This document shows, piece after piece, positions 28,551 through 37,909 of a stretch of DNA of 64,000 bases (within the stretch, counting starts at the first letter, position 1; every line of letters starts with the position of its first letter). Source of the DNA: Melghirimyces thermohalophilus (GTDB lineage Bacteria > Bacillota > Bacilli > Thermoactinomycetales > DSM-45169). Both the position numbers and the translations under genes were made by a program. Below the pieces are notes generated by a model. The model saw only the letters and a list, made by a program, of their open reading frames with translations, was not told the origin of the DNA and made no database searches. Where the stretch lies: the NCBI RefSeq assembly GCF_900102685.1, contig NZ_FMZA01000015.1:1-64000 (forward strand), written 5' to 3'.

Positions 28551-29893
28551 GCACGGTGGCATTCCACACATTGGGATGTAAAGTGAACGCTTATGAAACC
28601 GAGGCCATCTGGCAGCTGTTTCAGCGTGAAGGATATGAAAAAGTCGATTTTGATAAGAAGGCGGATGTCTATGTGATCAATACCTGTACGGTGACCAATA
28701 CAGGGGATCGTAAAAGCCGTCAAATGATCCGCCGGGCCGTTCGCAAAAACCCGGAAGCAGTTGTGGCGGTAACCGGTTGTTACGCTCAGACCTCTCCCGG
28801 AGAGATCCTGGAGATCCCCGGAGTCGATGTGGTCGTTGGTACTCAGGGTCGCGACAAGCTGCCCGAGTATATTGAACAACATTTGCGCAGCCGACAGCCG
28901 GTAAACGCTGTCAACAATATCATGAAGACCCGGGAGTTTGAGGAACTGGACGTTCCCACCTTCTCCGAACGGACGCGAGCTTCGTTAAAGATCCAGGAAG
29001 GCTGCAACAACTTTTGTACCTTCTGCATCATTCCCTGGGCGCGGGGACTTCTTCGCAGCCGTAAACCGGAAAGCGTGATGCAGCAGGCCAGGCAGCTGGT
29101 GGATGCCGGATACAAGGAGATTGTGTTAACCGGTATCCATACCGGGGGATACGGGGAGGACTTCGAGAATTATAAACTAGCCGACCTGTTGTGGGATCTG
29201 GACGGGATCGAAGGGCTGAAGCGGATCCGCATCAGTTCCATCGAAGCGAGCCAGATCGATGAGCGGGTGATCGAAGTGCTCAACCGTTCCGACAAGATGT
29301 GCCGCCATTTGCACATTCCGCTCCAGGCGGGGGACGACTCGGTATTGAAGCGGATGCGCCGCAAATATACGGTAGATGAATACCGCCGTAAGATTGAGCA
29401 CATCCATCAGGCCATGCCTGGTGTCGCTATCACCACGGACGTGATTGTCGGTTTCCCAGGAGAGACCGATGAGCAATTCGAAAACGGCTACCGCCTGATC
29501 GAGGAACTGGGCTTTTCCAAGATCCATGTATTCCCGTACTCCACTCGCACGGGTACCCCTGCAGCCCGGATGAAGGATCAGGTGCCGGCGGAAGTGAAGC
29601 AGGAGCGGGTAAACCGTTTGATCGAGCTGTCCGACCGTCTGTCCCATGCCTATGCTTCCCGTTATGTCGGCGAGGTGTTGGAAGTGATCCCGGAACACCT
29701 CGATAAAGAGGACCCGGAAAGCGGGCTTTATGTGGGACATGCGGACAACTATCTTCAGATTGCCTTCCCCGGCAATCCGGACCTGGTGGGACAGGTGTGC
29801 CGCGTTCGCCTGGATGAAGCCAGTTCCCAGGTTTGCAAAGGAACCTTCGTCCGGACCATGGATGAAGTTCCCCGTCCGTACAAGGCGGGTTGA
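28547..29893 (+). CDS. mtaB: tRNA t6A37 methylthiotransferase MtaB
   Basis: The 448-residue radical SAM enzyme converts t6A37 to ms2t6A37 in tRNAs decoding ANN codons. It has the UPF0004 domain at the start (FHTLGCKVNAYETEA, NTCTVTNTGDRKS, VTGCYAQ: three Cys for the auxiliary cluster), the radical SAM motif CNNFCTFC, and a TRAM-like end. It is MtaB-type rather than MiaB-type by sequence and by position behind rsmE (B. subtilis yqeV). GTG 28547 overlaps the rsmE stop. A strong terminator ends the heat-shock/modification cluster. Confidence 0.93.
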   Translation: MSTVAFHTLGCKVNAYETEAIWQLFQREGYEKVDFDKKADVYVINTCTVTNTGDRKSRQMIRRAVRKNPEAVVAVTGCYAQTSPGEILEIPGVDVVVGTQGRDKLPEYIEQHLRSRQPVNAVNNIMKTREFEELDVPTFSERTRASLKIQEGCNNFCTFCIIPWARGLLRSRKPESVMQQARQLVDAGYKEIVLTGIHTGGYGEDFENYKLADLLWDLDGIEGLKRIRISSIEASQIDERVIEVLNRSDKMCRHLHIPLQAGDDSVLKRMRRKYTVDEYRRKIEHIHQAMPGVAITTDVIVGFPGETDEQFENGYRLIEELGFSKIHVFPYSTRTGTPAARMKDQVPAEVKQERVNRLIELSDRLSHAYASRYVGEVLEVIPEHLDKEDPESGLYVGHADNYLQIAFPGNPDLVGQVCRVRLDEASSQVCKGTFVRTMDEVPRPYKAG

Positions 29894-29915
29894 CCAAACG
29901 GAAGGGATCGGATAC

Positions 29916-29940
29916 GCCGCCCGAGCGGGCGGCTTTTTCT
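29916..29940 (+). terminator. Terminator after mtaB
   Basis: GCCGCCC (29916-29922) pairs with GGGCGGC (29927-29933), followed by five T, C and four T. Confidence 0.92.
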
Positions 29941-30050
29941 TTTAAAAAAGCTGTATGATCGAAAAATTTCCTCTATACTTGGAAATAACCTTATTAGCTT
30001 CGAAGATTCGCCTCATCAGGCGGAACACATCACAGTAAAGGAGGAGAATG

Positions 30051-30554
30051 ATGGCAAATTTCAGGGATTGGGAAGAGGCATTGGATGAGATCGATTGGAA
30101 GGATGTATTGGAGGAGGTTGACGACGAGCTCTTGGAAAATCTGGCTGGCGAACTTCACTTTCGAACCTTTGAAGCATTGAAAGATTCATCCACTCCCTTA
30201 GGGGATGGATATCACATGACGCATCTGTCCGACGGCCAGTGGGCCTTTTGGAGCGAGAAAAATTATGTGCAGGAAGATGTCCGTTTCTTTGAAAACGAGC
30301 AGCTGTTTCTCCATTTTGCCGTGGAGCACTTCTCCCTGGGAGAACAAGAGATTCAGGAATTGGTCCGGTTGCTGGAAGAAACACCTCGGCTTAAAAGCTG
30401 CGCCGTCTGCGGCCACCATTTTAATCCGCAAGACTCTGCACGGCAGGAGTTGGGGATTGAGGGAATCTATCTAGATGAAGAAAACAAAGAAGGGGAATGT
30501 TGTTCCCCCCAATGCGCCGTGGAAGCGGTGCTGGTGGATATGAAAGAGCTGTGA
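30051..30554 (+). CDS. Uncharacterised acidic protein with C-terminal Cys cluster
   Basis: I do not recognise this 167-residue protein. The first 35 residues are strongly acidic and Trp-containing (DWEEALDEIDWKDVLEEVDD). A central region of about 70 residues holds many aromatics (GQWAFWSEKNYVQEDVRFFE). The C-terminus has a possible zinc site: C117-x2-C120, then C150, C151 and C155 (CAVCGHHFNP and GECCSPQC). AAAGGAGGAG is directly upstream of two tandem ATGs; 30051 has the better spacing. It is 13 bases upstream of the AAC(3)-like gene, so they are probably co-transcribed. Zinc binding is an inference from the Cys spacing only. Confidence 0.75.
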   Translation: MANFRDWEEALDEIDWKDVLEEVDDELLENLAGELHFRTFEALKDSSTPLGDGYHMTHLSDGQWAFWSEKNYVQEDVRFFENEQLFLHFAVEHFSLGEQEIQELVRLLEETPRLKSCAVCGHHFNPQDSARQELGIEGIYLDEENKEGECCSPQCAVEAVLVDMKEL

Positions 30555-30567
30555 GAGGGGGAGTCTC

Positions 30568-31374
30568 ATGACCGAAGAGGACGTGATCCAACGTACATAC
30601 CGTCCCTATACGAGAGAGCAGTTGGCAGAAGAGCTTTCCAACCTGGGAATCCGTGTCGGCGATACCATCATGGTACATACCTCCCTTTCTTCCCTAGGTT
30701 ATGTGGTGGGAGGGGCGAACACGGTGGTGGAAGCGTTGATGGAGGCTCTTACTCCGGAAGGGACGCTGGTGATGCCGACCCAGTCCCCGTACTGGTCGGA
30801 TCCTGTCCATTGGGATCATCCACCGGTGCCGACCACCTGGTGGTCTCTCCTTCGGGAGGGGATGCCCGCTTATGATACCCGCACCACGCCCACAGCCGGT
30901 ATGGGGCAGGTGCCGGAGCGGTTTCGCACCTATCCCGGGGTCATCCGGAGCGATCATCCGAAAAACTCTTTTGCGGCCTGGGGAAAGGAAGCGAAACCGA
31001 TCATCCAAGATCATCCCCTTTGCAACAGTTTGGGAGAAGAGTCCCCTCTGGCCAGGCTGTACGACAAGGATGCACAGGTGCTGTTCATCGGCACCGGTTA
31101 CGCGACCAACACCTGTTTTCATCTGGCCGAATACCGTGTTCCAGGTGGGGTTGAGATTGAGGAAGGGGCTGCGGTGAACGAGGCGGGCAAGCGAGTCTGG
31201 AAAACCTACCGGGATATCGATCACGAAACCGAGTGGTTTGAAGCGATCGGGATCGCCTTTGAACAGCAGCAGAACGTGCGAATGGGCCGGGTCGGTCAAG
31301 CGGAGTGCCGGCTGTTTTCGCTCCGGGAGGCGGTCGATTTTGCAACGGAATGGTTGACACAAAAAAGGAGCTGA
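30568..31374 (+). CDS. AAC(3)-family N-acetyltransferase
   Basis: The 268-residue protein belongs to the aminoglycoside 3-N-acetyltransferase (Antibiotic_NAT) family. Hallmarks: VHTSLSSLGYVVGG (36-49), ALTPEGTLVMPTQSP, TTPTAGMGQVPERFR (106-120) and RSDHPKNSFAAWG (127-139), where the histidine belongs to the family's conserved active site, and NTCFHLAEY. Members acetylate aminoglycosides or other amines with acetyl-CoA; chromosomal copies often have unknown substrates, so resistance is not implied by sequence alone. It follows the uncharacterised acidic protein closely, as a likely two-gene operon. Confidence 0.88.
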   Translation: MTEEDVIQRTYRPYTREQLAEELSNLGIRVGDTIMVHTSLSSLGYVVGGANTVVEALMEALTPEGTLVMPTQSPYWSDPVHWDHPPVPTTWWSLLREGMPAYDTRTTPTAGMGQVPERFRTYPGVIRSDHPKNSFAAWGKEAKPIIQDHPLCNSLGEESPLARLYDKDAQVLFIGTGYATNTCFHLAEYRVPGGVEIEEGAAVNEAGKRVWKTYRDIDHETEWFEAIGIAFEQQQNVRMGRVGQAECRLFSLREAVDFATEWLTQKRS

Positions 31375-31575
31375 GGCCGCCGAGAGATGGATTATAGGTA
31401 ACACTTCCTCGATGCCTCGCTTTTTGCAACTTTTTTGTCACGATTTGAAACAAGGATCTAGGGAAAAATATCCGGAAAGAGAATCGGGGTGCCGGATCGG
31501 ACAGGGTATGCTACAATCTGTTCGCACGGTTTGTCACAAGTGGTGCCACAGCATAAAAAAGGGGTGAACACCGGC

Positions 31576-32025
31576 GTGAAAGAGGTATCCGCAGGAGGCG
31601 TGGTATATAAGTGGGTAAACGATACCTGCTCTATTCTTTTGATTGAAGACCGCTATTCCCGCTGGACCTTGCCCAAAGGAAAACAAGAGTCCGGTGAAAC
31701 CTTTGAACAGACGGCTCTACGCGAGATCGAGGAGGAGACCGGGATCCGGGGGACCATCGAACAACCCTTGGAGGTGATCACTTATCACTACTTTCATCCC
31801 GATCACGGCGATGTGGAGAAGCAGGTTCATTATTATCTGGTAAGTGCAAAAAACAATCAAGCGACTCCGCAGCTGTCTGAAATCGCGTCGGTGGCGTGGT
31901 TGTCACCGGAGGAGGCTTGGAACCGGCAACAGCGCGAGGGTTACGACAACAACCACCAAGTCTTGTTGAAAGCTTTTCAACGTCTGGGGCTCCGGACAAA
32001 GGCGAAGGAGGGAAATGAGACGTGA
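31576..32025 (+). CDS. Nudix hydrolase
   Basis: The 149-residue protein has a complete Nudix box: G-x5-E-x7-R-E-x2-E-E-x-G, seen as [20 protein letters not shown] then TG (about residues 41-62). It begins [12 protein letters not shown], typical of single-domain Nudix proteins such as diadenosine polyphosphate or NTP pyrophosphohydrolases; the substrate cannot be read from sequence. GTG 31576 lies 11 bases after AAAAAAGGGG; an in-frame GTG 12 bases earlier overlaps that site. The stop overlaps the deoC start (GTGA). Confidence 0.88.
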   Translation: MKEVSAGGVVYKWVNDTCSILLIEDRYSRWTLPKGKQESGETFEQTALREIEEETGIRGTIEQPLEVITYHYFHPDHGDVEKQVHYYLVSAKNNQATPQLSEIASVAWLSPEEAWNRQQREGYDNNHQVLLKAFQRLGLRTKAKEGNET

Positions 32026-32693
32026 ATGGAAACAAATTGGCGGCTATGATCGACCACACTCTGTTGAAACCGGAAGCGACCTTGGATCAGATTGATCGGC
32101 TGTGTAAAGAGGCGAAGGAATATGGATTTGCTTCCGCCTGTATCAATCCTTTCTGGGTGGCCCGGGCGGCTGAACAGCTGGAAGGGACGGGTGTCAAGGT
32201 ATGTACGGTCATCGGTTTTCCCCTGGGTGCCACCACCAGCGACACAAAAGCTCATGAAACAAAGGAAGCGATCAAAAACGGAGCTGGAGAAATCGATATG
32301 GTGATGAATATCGGAGCGCTAAAATCAGGGGACATCGATCAGGTGAGAAACGATATCGCTGCTGTTGTGGAAGCGGCGGAGGGTGTTCCGGTTAAAGTGA
32401 TTTTGGAAACCGGTCTCTTAAACGAGGATGAAATCCGGATCGCCTGTAACAAAGCGAAGGCGGCAGGAGCGAGCTGGGTGAAAACCTCCACCGGGTTCGG
32501 TCCCGGGGGGGCGACGGTGGAAGCGGTCCGGCTGATGGCGGATACGGTCGGTCCCGAGCTGGGGGTCAAGGCTTCAGGAGGGATTCGCGACCGGAGAACA
32601 GCGGAACAGATGATAGAGGCAGGTGCCACCCGGTTGGGGGCCAGTTCCAGTGTGGCGATCGTTACCGGAACAGAGGGCACCAGCTCCTATTGA
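32022..32693 (+). CDS. deoC: Deoxyribose-phosphate aldolase
   Basis: The 223-residue class I aldolase splits deoxyribose-5-phosphate into glyceraldehyde-3-phosphate and acetaldehyde. The TIM-barrel motifs are intact: [32 protein letters not shown], the Schiff-base lysine in [14 protein letters not shown], and [12 protein letters not shown] 32022 overlaps the Nudix stop. The 3' end overlaps that of the convergent yqeW gene by seven bases. Cytidine deaminase (45037) is another nucleoside-salvage gene in the window. Confidence 0.96.
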   Translation: MNGNKLAAMIDHTLLKPEATLDQIDRLCKEAKEYGFASACINPFWVARAAEQLEGTGVKVCTVIGFPLGATTSDTKAHETKEAIKNGAGEIDMVMNIGALKSGDIDQVRNDIAAVVEAAEGVPVKVILETGLLNEDEIRIACNKAKAAGASWVKTSTGFGPGGATVEAVRLMADTVGPELGVKASGGIRDRRTAEQMIEAGATRLGASSSVAIVTGTEGTSSY

Positions 32694-33667
32694 TGCCATC
32701 GCAAAAGCGGATGGGTTTGCCGGCCCCCGGACCATGAGGGGGAGCCCTCGGGTAGCAGGCGGGAGACAGCCTGGGCAAAGTTTCGGGCAAAAGGCAACAC
32801 AAACAGCGAACAGATCACGTTGTACAAGGTCTGAATATGGGCGATCTGGGCCGCTGGATGAGGTGACAGCCAGGGGGCGATGGCGGCAATGGATCCCACC
32901 CAGGGGACAAACAGGATCAATCCTCCCAGGTTGAGCAGCAAGTGGGCCAACGCCACCTGTTTGGCGGTCCGTCCGGCCCCGATGGAAGCGAGGAAGCCGG
33001 TGATGCAGGTTCCCACGTTGCTGCCTAAAACGACAGCGATGGAAAACTGGAGAGGGATCATGCCGGTGGCGAAAAAACCCATGGTGATGGCTATGGCAGC
33101 GCTGCTGCTCTGAATGAGTGCCGTCAACAGGATCCCGGAAAGGATCCCCGACCAGAGAGGGTTGTACCCGCTGTCCAACAAGGCGGCGATCCAGCCCCGA
33201 TCCTTCAGCGGTTCAGCGATCCACTGCATCGCATCCATGCCGATGAAGATACAGCCGAAACCTCCGATGACCAGTCCCAGCGCAGCTCCCTTCTTCTTGG
33301 GAATCGTATAGAGGAGACCGCCGGCCAACAGCATCGGCACCGCAAAGTCTTCCACTTTGAGTGCTAAAATCTCCGTGGTCAATGTCGTACCGATGTTGGT
33401 ACCTAGAATGACGCCGACGGTCTGAGTGAAAGGGATCAGTCCCGCATGGACAAACCCGATGGTGAGAACCGTGACTGCACTGCTGCTCTGTAAGAAAAAA
33501 GTAGCCACCATGCCCGTCCAAAAGCCTCGCCACGGGGTTTTGGTAAAACGCAACAAAAAGATTCGCATTCGATGAGCCGCTATTTCTTCCAGACCGATCC
33601 GTATCAGCTGCATCCCGAATAAAAAGATGGCCAAACCGGTGGAAAAAGGGATGACGATCTCTTTCAT
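32687..33667 (-). CDS. yqeW: Na/Pi cotransporter family protein (YqeW-like)
   Basis: The 326-residue membrane protein has two repeated Na/Pi-cotransport modules, each with a QSSSA motif ([16 protein letters not shown] and [16 protein letters not shown]) followed by a glycine/asparagine loop (GTNIGTTLT and GSNVGTCIT). The family moves phosphate with sodium, and YqeW lies in the same yqeV-rpsU interval in B. subtilis. A PhoU-like C-terminal domain, found in longer members, is lacking. ATG 33667 follows GAGGAGG on the minus strand; 25 codons of open frame upstream are not coding. Confidence 0.9.
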   Translation of the reverse strand: MKEIVIPFSTGLAIFLFGMQLIRIGLEEIAAHRMRIFLLRFTKTPWRGFWTGMVATFFLQSSSAVTVLTIGFVHAGLIPFTQTVGVILGTNIGTTLTTEILALKVEDFAVPMLLAGGLLYTIPKKKGAALGLVIGGFGCIFIGMDAMQWIAEPLKDRGWIAALLDSGYNPLWSGILSGILLTALIQSSSAAIAITMGFFATGMIPLQFSIAVVLGSNVGTCITGFLASIGAGRTAKQVALAHLLLNLGGLILFVPWVGSIAAIAPWLSPHPAAQIAHIQTLYNVICSLFVLPFARNFAQAVSRLLPEGSPSWSGGRQTHPLLRWHQ

Positions 33668-33745
33668 CGCACTGCCTCCTCGCCTGTTTCCATGTATATG
33701 GAGAGGAAGGGACAGGCATGACAAACCGGGATGGAAAAGCATTGT

Positions 33746-33777
33746 GAAAAGCCTCCTCCATCAAAGGGAGGCTTTTC
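33746..33777 (-). terminator. Terminator of the small gene at 33784
   Basis: GAAAAGCCTCC (33746-33756) pairs with GGAGGCTTTTC (33767-33777), an 11-bp perfect stem located just past the stop codon of the minus-strand small gene. The U tract is only part of the stem. Confidence 0.65.
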
Positions 33778-33783
33778 ATGTGC

Positions 33784-34053
33784 TCAGTAACAATCATGGC
33801 CAGGAAAGTAGGGAGGCGGGTCCACAAGGAGGTCTGGGATGAGAGGGGTGTTTTTCTCCGTGGGCTTTCGACGATTTCGTCCTTTCTTTTTGGGGGCTGG
33901 TTGGGGCGAACCAAAAACGGCCCGGTGCGGCGGTGCGGCCCGTCCTGATTCGGCAACGGGATGGATGTGATTTCCCTCCCGTCTGATCCGTTCCCATTCT
34001 TCCCGCACCATTTGCCGTATCAACTGACGGAGCGGCTCCTTCTCTATGTTCAA
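33784..34053 (-). CDS. Small basic, proline-rich protein of unknown function
   Basis: This 89-residue product starts with a charged helix (LRQLIRQMVREEWERIRREG) and continues into a basic, Pro-rich, low-complexity tail (PAPKKKGRNRRKPTEKNTP) ending near PPPYFPGHDCY. I know no family. Support for being a gene comes from AAGGAGG about eight bases before the TTG at 34053 on the minus strand and the hairpin just past the stop. It may belong with yqeW (same strand, downstream). Confidence 0.6.
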   Translation of the reverse strand: MNIEKEPLRQLIRQMVREEWERIRREGNHIHPVAESGRAAPPHRAVFGSPQPAPKKKGRNRRKPTEKNTPLIPDLLVDPPPYFPGHDCY

Positions 34054-34211
34054 GGTATGCTCCTCCTTTTCGGCACTCCGAGATGTCTGTACCCCATTAT
34101 ATGTTCCCTTTTTCGGGGCGGTGATCCAGCCGCCGATTCTTCGAGACCTTTCGCTCCTGTCGTTATTTTTTGATATAATACGATCAACCGAAGGGAGGGT
34201 AATGGATCGCG

Positions 34212-34556
34212 ATGGCAGATTGCATTTTTTGCAAGATTGTGGAAGGCAGTATGCCTTCGGAGAAGGTGTATGAAGATGATGCCGTGTTAGCCTTCAAGGA
34301 TATTCACGCACAAGCTCCTGTGCATCTTTTGGTGATTCCGAAGCGGCACATCCCGTCCGTGCGGGAGATCGGCGAAGAAGAGGGTGCGCTCATGGGCCGA
34401 ATTTTCGCTGTGATCAACCAATTGGCCAAGGAGCACGGCCTCGCCGACCGAGGGTTTCGCATCGTGAACAACTGTGGCGAAGAAGGTGGGCAGACCGTCC
34501 ACCACATTCATTTCCACCTGCTCGGGGGGCGTGCATTAACCTGGCCTCCAGGTTGA
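34212..34556 (+). CDS. HIT-family nucleotide-binding hydrolase
   Basis: The 114-residue protein carries the histidine triad HHIHFHLLGGR near residues 97-107 and the N-terminal CIFCKIVEG of Hint-type proteins, probably binding zinc. Hint proteins hydrolyse AMP-amidates and similar nucleoside phosphoramidates. The start is ATG 34212, behind GGGAGGG. A TATAAT hexamer at 34175-34180 is a likely -10. The gene lies before rpsU, as in many Firmicutes. Confidence 0.93.
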   Translation: MADCIFCKIVEGSMPSEKVYEDDAVLAFKDIHAQAPVHLLVIPKRHIPSVREIGEEEGALMGRIFAVINQLAKEHGLADRGFRIVNNCGEEGGQTVHHIHFHLLGGRALTWPPG

Positions 34557-34568
34557 AAACTCTGTTCT

Positions 34569-34598
34569 TTGACACATATTTCAGGCGTATAGTATAAT
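34569..34598 (+). promoter_or_regulatory. Strong sigma-A promoter of rpsU-yqeY
   Basis: TTGACA (34569-34574), an 18-base spacer and TATAAT (34593-34598): both hexamers perfect. A leader of about 175 bases precedes rpsU; it contains GCTTAAGC-type inverted repeats, but I recognise no riboswitch. Confidence 0.88.
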
Positions 34599-34777
34599 AG
34601 ACGTGTTTTAAATCCCGACGCATCGGGTATGAATATTTCCTTGGTGCCGCAAGGACGTTTCAGGTGCAGGGTACGCGTTGTTCCTCTCTCGGGAACCGTT
34701 CTGCATCGGTCTTTTCAGGGATCTCTATCATCCCGGCGGTTCAACCCGGGCTTAAGCCCGCGGAGGGAGGGATAACC

Positions 34778-34948
34778 ATGGCGGAAGTTCACGTTCGTAA
34801 AAACGAAACGCTGGATAAGGCGCTGCGCCGCTTCAAGAAGTCCATCGCCAAAGACGGGACGATGCGTGAAGTGAAGAAGCGCAAGTATTACGAGAAACCC
34901 AGCGTTAAGCGTAAAAGGAAATCCGACGCAGCTCGGAAACGGAGATAA
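34778..34948 (+). CDS. rpsU: Small ribosomal subunit protein bS21
   Basis: The 56-residue very basic protein begins [20 protein letters not shown] and ends in [13 protein letters not shown], as in bS21 of Firmicutes. It sits near the anti-Shine-Dalgarno end of 16S rRNA. ATG 34778 follows GGAGGGAGGG by about seven bases. It is transcribed from a consensus promoter and followed by yqeY, the usual Bacillus order. Confidence 0.97.
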   Translation: MAEVHVRKNETLDKALRRFKKSIAKDGTMREVKKRKYYEKPSVKRKRKSDAARKRR

Positions 34949-34969
34949 TCGTGTGAGGTGGAGGTCCAA

Positions 34970-35413
34970 GTGACCCTGATCGAGCGGTTGAATCAAGATA
35001 TGAAAACCGCAATGAAAACCAAGGATAAAACGGCCCTTTCCGTGATCCGGATGGTCCGTTCCACTCTGAAAAACCAGGAGATCGACCAGAAGCGCCCTCT
35101 CAGTGAGGAGGAAGCGCTCCATTTGATTTCCAAAGAGCGGAAGAAGCTGAAGGATTCCCTTCAAGAATTTGAACAGGCGGGAAGAGAGGACCTCGCCGAG
35201 AAGGTAAGGGAAGAGATCGCCATCTTGGAAAAGTACCTGCCGGAACAGCTCTCCGATGGGGAGTTGAAGGAGATGGTGCGGGAGACAGTGCAGGAAACCG
35301 GCGCTTCTTCCAAAGCGGATATCGGTAAGGTAATGAAGGCGATCATGCCGAAGGTGAAGGGACGAGCCGACGGCAAACGGGTCAACCGGATGGTTCAGGA
35401 AGAGCTCTCATAA
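34970..35413 (+). CDS. yqeY: YqeY/GatB-like protein
   Basis: The 147-residue protein has the GatB/YqeY domain: TLIERLNQDMKTAMKTKDKT at the start, SEEEALHLISKERKKLKDS, and a C-terminal GKVMKAIMPKVKGRADGKRV tail domain similar to the tRNA-binding tail of GatB. Its role is not established; a tRNA-related one is suspected because of the tail. GTG 34970 is five bases after GGAGGT; the GTG four codons upstream overlaps that site. Confidence 0.93.
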   Translation: MTLIERLNQDMKTAMKTKDKTALSVIRMVRSTLKNQEIDQKRPLSEEEALHLISKERKKLKDSLQEFEQAGREDLAEKVREEIAILEKYLPEQLSDGELKEMVRETVQETGASSKADIGKVMKAIMPKVKGRADGKRVNRMVQEELS

Positions 35414-35443
35414 ACACAGCGTCATGCACGCTGTGTTTTTTTA
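35413..35443 (+). terminator. Terminator after yqeY
   Basis: AACACAGCGT pairs with ACGCTGTGTT (arms about 35413-35422 and 35428-35437), followed by further T. Confidence 0.9.
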
Positions 35444-35559
35444 AAGAGTTTGTTTCAAAATAAAGGTTGTCATCAACGTCATTAAACCATATATTGGTGA
35501 GGAGGTCGGATTTTGTCACCAGATGGACCGGCCATCGACGGGACAGGGGGAGGTGACTG

Positions 35560-36891
35560 ATGCAGCGACTCGGGTTCGCAGGATGGTTACTTTGGATCGG
35601 GTTGATGAGCTTCGCTTTGTTGACGCCTACACCTGCAGCCGAAGCGGACTCCGGCGGGAAGGCGGTATACTGGGTTCCGGTGAAACAGGAAGTAGAACGG
35701 GGGTTGTTCCGTTTTCTGGAACGGTCTTTCGAGGAGGCGGAACAGGCGGGAGCCAAAGCGATCGTGTTGGAAATGGATACCCTAGGCGGTGATGTGGGTG
35801 CCGCCTTGGATATCGGAAAGCTGATTCGCAGTTCCGATATTCCGGTGACGGTTTATATCAAAGGGGAGGCGATATCGGCAGGTTCCTATATTGCACTCAA
35901 TGCCGATCGCATCTTGCTAACCCCTGGGAGTGCGATGGGGGCGGCGGAGCCGCGAACTCTCGACGGAAAAACAGCAGATCCGAAAACCGTTGCCTTCTGG
36001 GCTTCCAACATGCGCGCAGCGGCGGAAGCCACTGACCGTGATCCCGATATTGCCGCCGGCATGGTCGACCGGGAGCTGGTGATCGAGGGCGTAAAAGAGA
36101 AGGGCGAACTGATCAGTCTGTCTGCGAAAGAGGCCGTCAAACAGAAGATGGCAGAACAGATCGTGACCAATGATGGTGAGGTTTTAAAAACCCTTCATGC
36201 CTCGGTTTCTGATCGGGTGACGGTCGAAATGACCCCCAGTGAAAAGTTGGCCCGGTTTGTCACCAGCCCCTATGTGATCCCGATTCTGTTTATGATCGGG
36301 TTGGCCGGTCTTGTGATCGAGGTGTTTACTCCCGGTTTCGGGATTCCCGGTGCGATTGGGCTGGGGGCTTTTGGACTCTATTTTTTCGGTCATTATTTGG
36401 CCGGTTTTGCCGGCACAGAAAGTTTGGTTCTGTTTGCTGTCGGTCTCATTCTGATGTTGATTGAATTGTTCGTCTCCGGTTTCGGCATTTTCGGTGTACT
36501 CGGCCTTATTTCCCTGGCTTCATCGGTAGTGATTGCCGCCCAGGACAAGGTGTTCAGCCTGACGGCGCTGGTAATCGCGCTGTTGGTGACGGGGGTTGGG
36601 TTGGCCGTCGCCATCCGAACCTTCGGAGCCCGGGGAGTGTGGAAGAGGTTTGTGCTAAAAGATGTACAGACCAACCAGAACGGGTACATCCCGCGGAGAG
36701 AGCGCCGGGATCTGGTGGGACAGCGGGGAAAAACCTTGACACCTCTTCGTCCCTCCGGTTCGGCGCTGATCGACGGCCGTCGACAGGATGTGGTAAGTGA
36801 AGGCGGATTCATCCCTGCCGGAACAGCGGTGGAGGTGGTGGGTGTCCACGGTATCCGTGTCGTGGTGCGCCCTCTGAAAGAGGGAGAATGA
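35560..36891 (+). CDS. yqeZ: NfeD family membrane serine protease (YqeZ-like)
   Basis: The 443-residue protein begins with a signal sequence (about residues 1-29), then a ClpP-like protease domain (about 35-220) with the Ser106 motif KGEAISAGSYIAL and LEMDTLGGDVGAALD, then four or so membrane segments (about 235-365), and a C-terminal OB-fold NfeD domain (about 385-443). NfeD proteins act with flotillin-type scaffolds, and floA follows 25 bases downstream, supporting a shared membrane role. ATG 35560 is the first start behind a GGGGGAGGTG site. Confidence 0.93.
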   Translation: MQRLGFAGWLLWIGLMSFALLTPTPAAEADSGGKAVYWVPVKQEVERGLFRFLERSFEEAEQAGAKAIVLEMDTLGGDVGAALDIGKLIRSSDIPVTVYIKGEAISAGSYIALNADRILLTPGSAMGAAEPRTLDGKTADPKTVAFWASNMRAAAEATDRDPDIAAGMVDRELVIEGVKEKGELISLSAKEAVKQKMAEQIVTNDGEVLKTLHASVSDRVTVEMTPSEKLARFVTSPYVIPILFMIGLAGLVIEVFTPGFGIPGAIGLGAFGLYFFGHYLAGFAGTESLVLFAVGLILMLIELFVSGFGIFGVLGLISLASSVVIAAQDKVFSLTALVIALLVTGVGLAVAIRTFGARGVWKRFVLKDVQTNQNGYIPRRERRDLVGQRGKTLTPLRPSGSALIDGRRQDVVSEGGFIPAGTAVEVVGVHGIRVVVRPLKEGE

Positions 36892-36916
36892 TTACATAAT
36901 ATCAAGGAGGAATTAG

Positions 36917-37882
36917 ATGCTATCGCTGTTGTTTATCGCAGTTGTTGCGATTGTGGCTCTGTCTATCCTGTTTACGTTTGTTCCGATTATGCTATGGATT
37001 TCCGCGATGGCTTCCGGTGTTTATGTCGGGTTGTCCACACTGATCGGTATGCGCCTGCGGCGGATTGTTCCCGCTCGCATCATCAACCCTTTGATCAAAG
37101 CGCGGAAAGCGGGTCTTCAGGTGAGTATTGAACAGTTGGAGACCCACTACCTGGCTGGTGGAAACGTGGATCGGGTGGTCGACGCCCTGATCGCTGCGCA
37201 ACGGGCGGATATCGACCTGCTGTTTGAACGGGCAGCCGCCATCGACTTGGCCGGGCGGGATGTGTTGGAAGCTGTGCAGATGAGCGTCAATCCCAAGGTG
37301 ATTGAGACCCCGGTAGTTTCCGCTGTGGCGAAAGACGGGATCGAAGTGAAAGTGCGAGCCCGGGTCACCGTTCGGGCCAATATTGATCGGTTGGTGGGCG
37401 GAGCCGGAGAGGAGACGATTATCGCCCGCGTCGGTGAAGGGATCGTCACCACCAACGGTTCCGCGGAAAGCCACAAAGAGGTGCTGGAAAATCCGGATCT
37501 GATTTCCAATACCGTGCTGGAGAAAGGGTTGGATTCCGGGACAGCCTTTGAGATCCTCTCCATCGACATCGCTGATGTGGATGTGGGTAAAAACATCGGA
37601 GCCGAATTGCAGACCGACCAGGCGGAGGCCGACAAAAATATCGCTCAGGCCACGGCGGAGGAACGGCGTGCCATGGCTGTGGCCAAAGAGCAGGAAATGA
37701 GCGCCCGCGTTGAGGAGATGCGCGCCAAGGTGGTGGAATCCGAAGCCATGGTTCCCCAGGCGATGGCCGAAGCGCTGCGCAGTGGAAAATTGGGTGTGAT
37801 GGATTACTACAATATGCAAAATGTGATGGCCGATACAGATATGAGAAAATCCATTTCCAAAACGGATGAAGAGGATCAGTAA
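36917..37882 (+). CDS. floA: Flotillin-like protein FloA
   Basis: The 321-residue scaffold protein has an N-terminal hydrophobic hairpin (about residues 4-48), an SPFH/band 7-like part, and an Ala/Glu-rich coiled coil ([20 protein letters not shown]) near the C-terminus. FloA organises functional membrane microdomains and affects membrane fluidity and protein sorting in B. subtilis. ATG 36917 follows AAGGAGG. It forms an operon with the NfeD gene upstream and the small anchored protein downstream. Confidence 0.96.
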   Translation: MLSLLFIAVVAIVALSILFTFVPIMLWISAMASGVYVGLSTLIGMRLRRIVPARIINPLIKARKAGLQVSIEQLETHYLAGGNVDRVVDALIAAQRADIDLLFERAAAIDLAGRDVLEAVQMSVNPKVIETPVVSAVAKDGIEVKVRARVTVRANIDRLVGGAGEETIIARVGEGIVTTNGSAESHKEVLENPDLISNTVLEKGLDSGTAFEILSIDIADVDVGKNIGAELQTDQAEADKNIAQATAEERRAMAVAKEQEMSARVEEMRAKVVESEAMVPQAMAEALRSGKLGVMDYYNMQNVMADTDMRKSISKTDEEDQ

Positions 37883-37909
37883 GGACAGGGCTTAAGGGAG
37901 CGTGTATGA

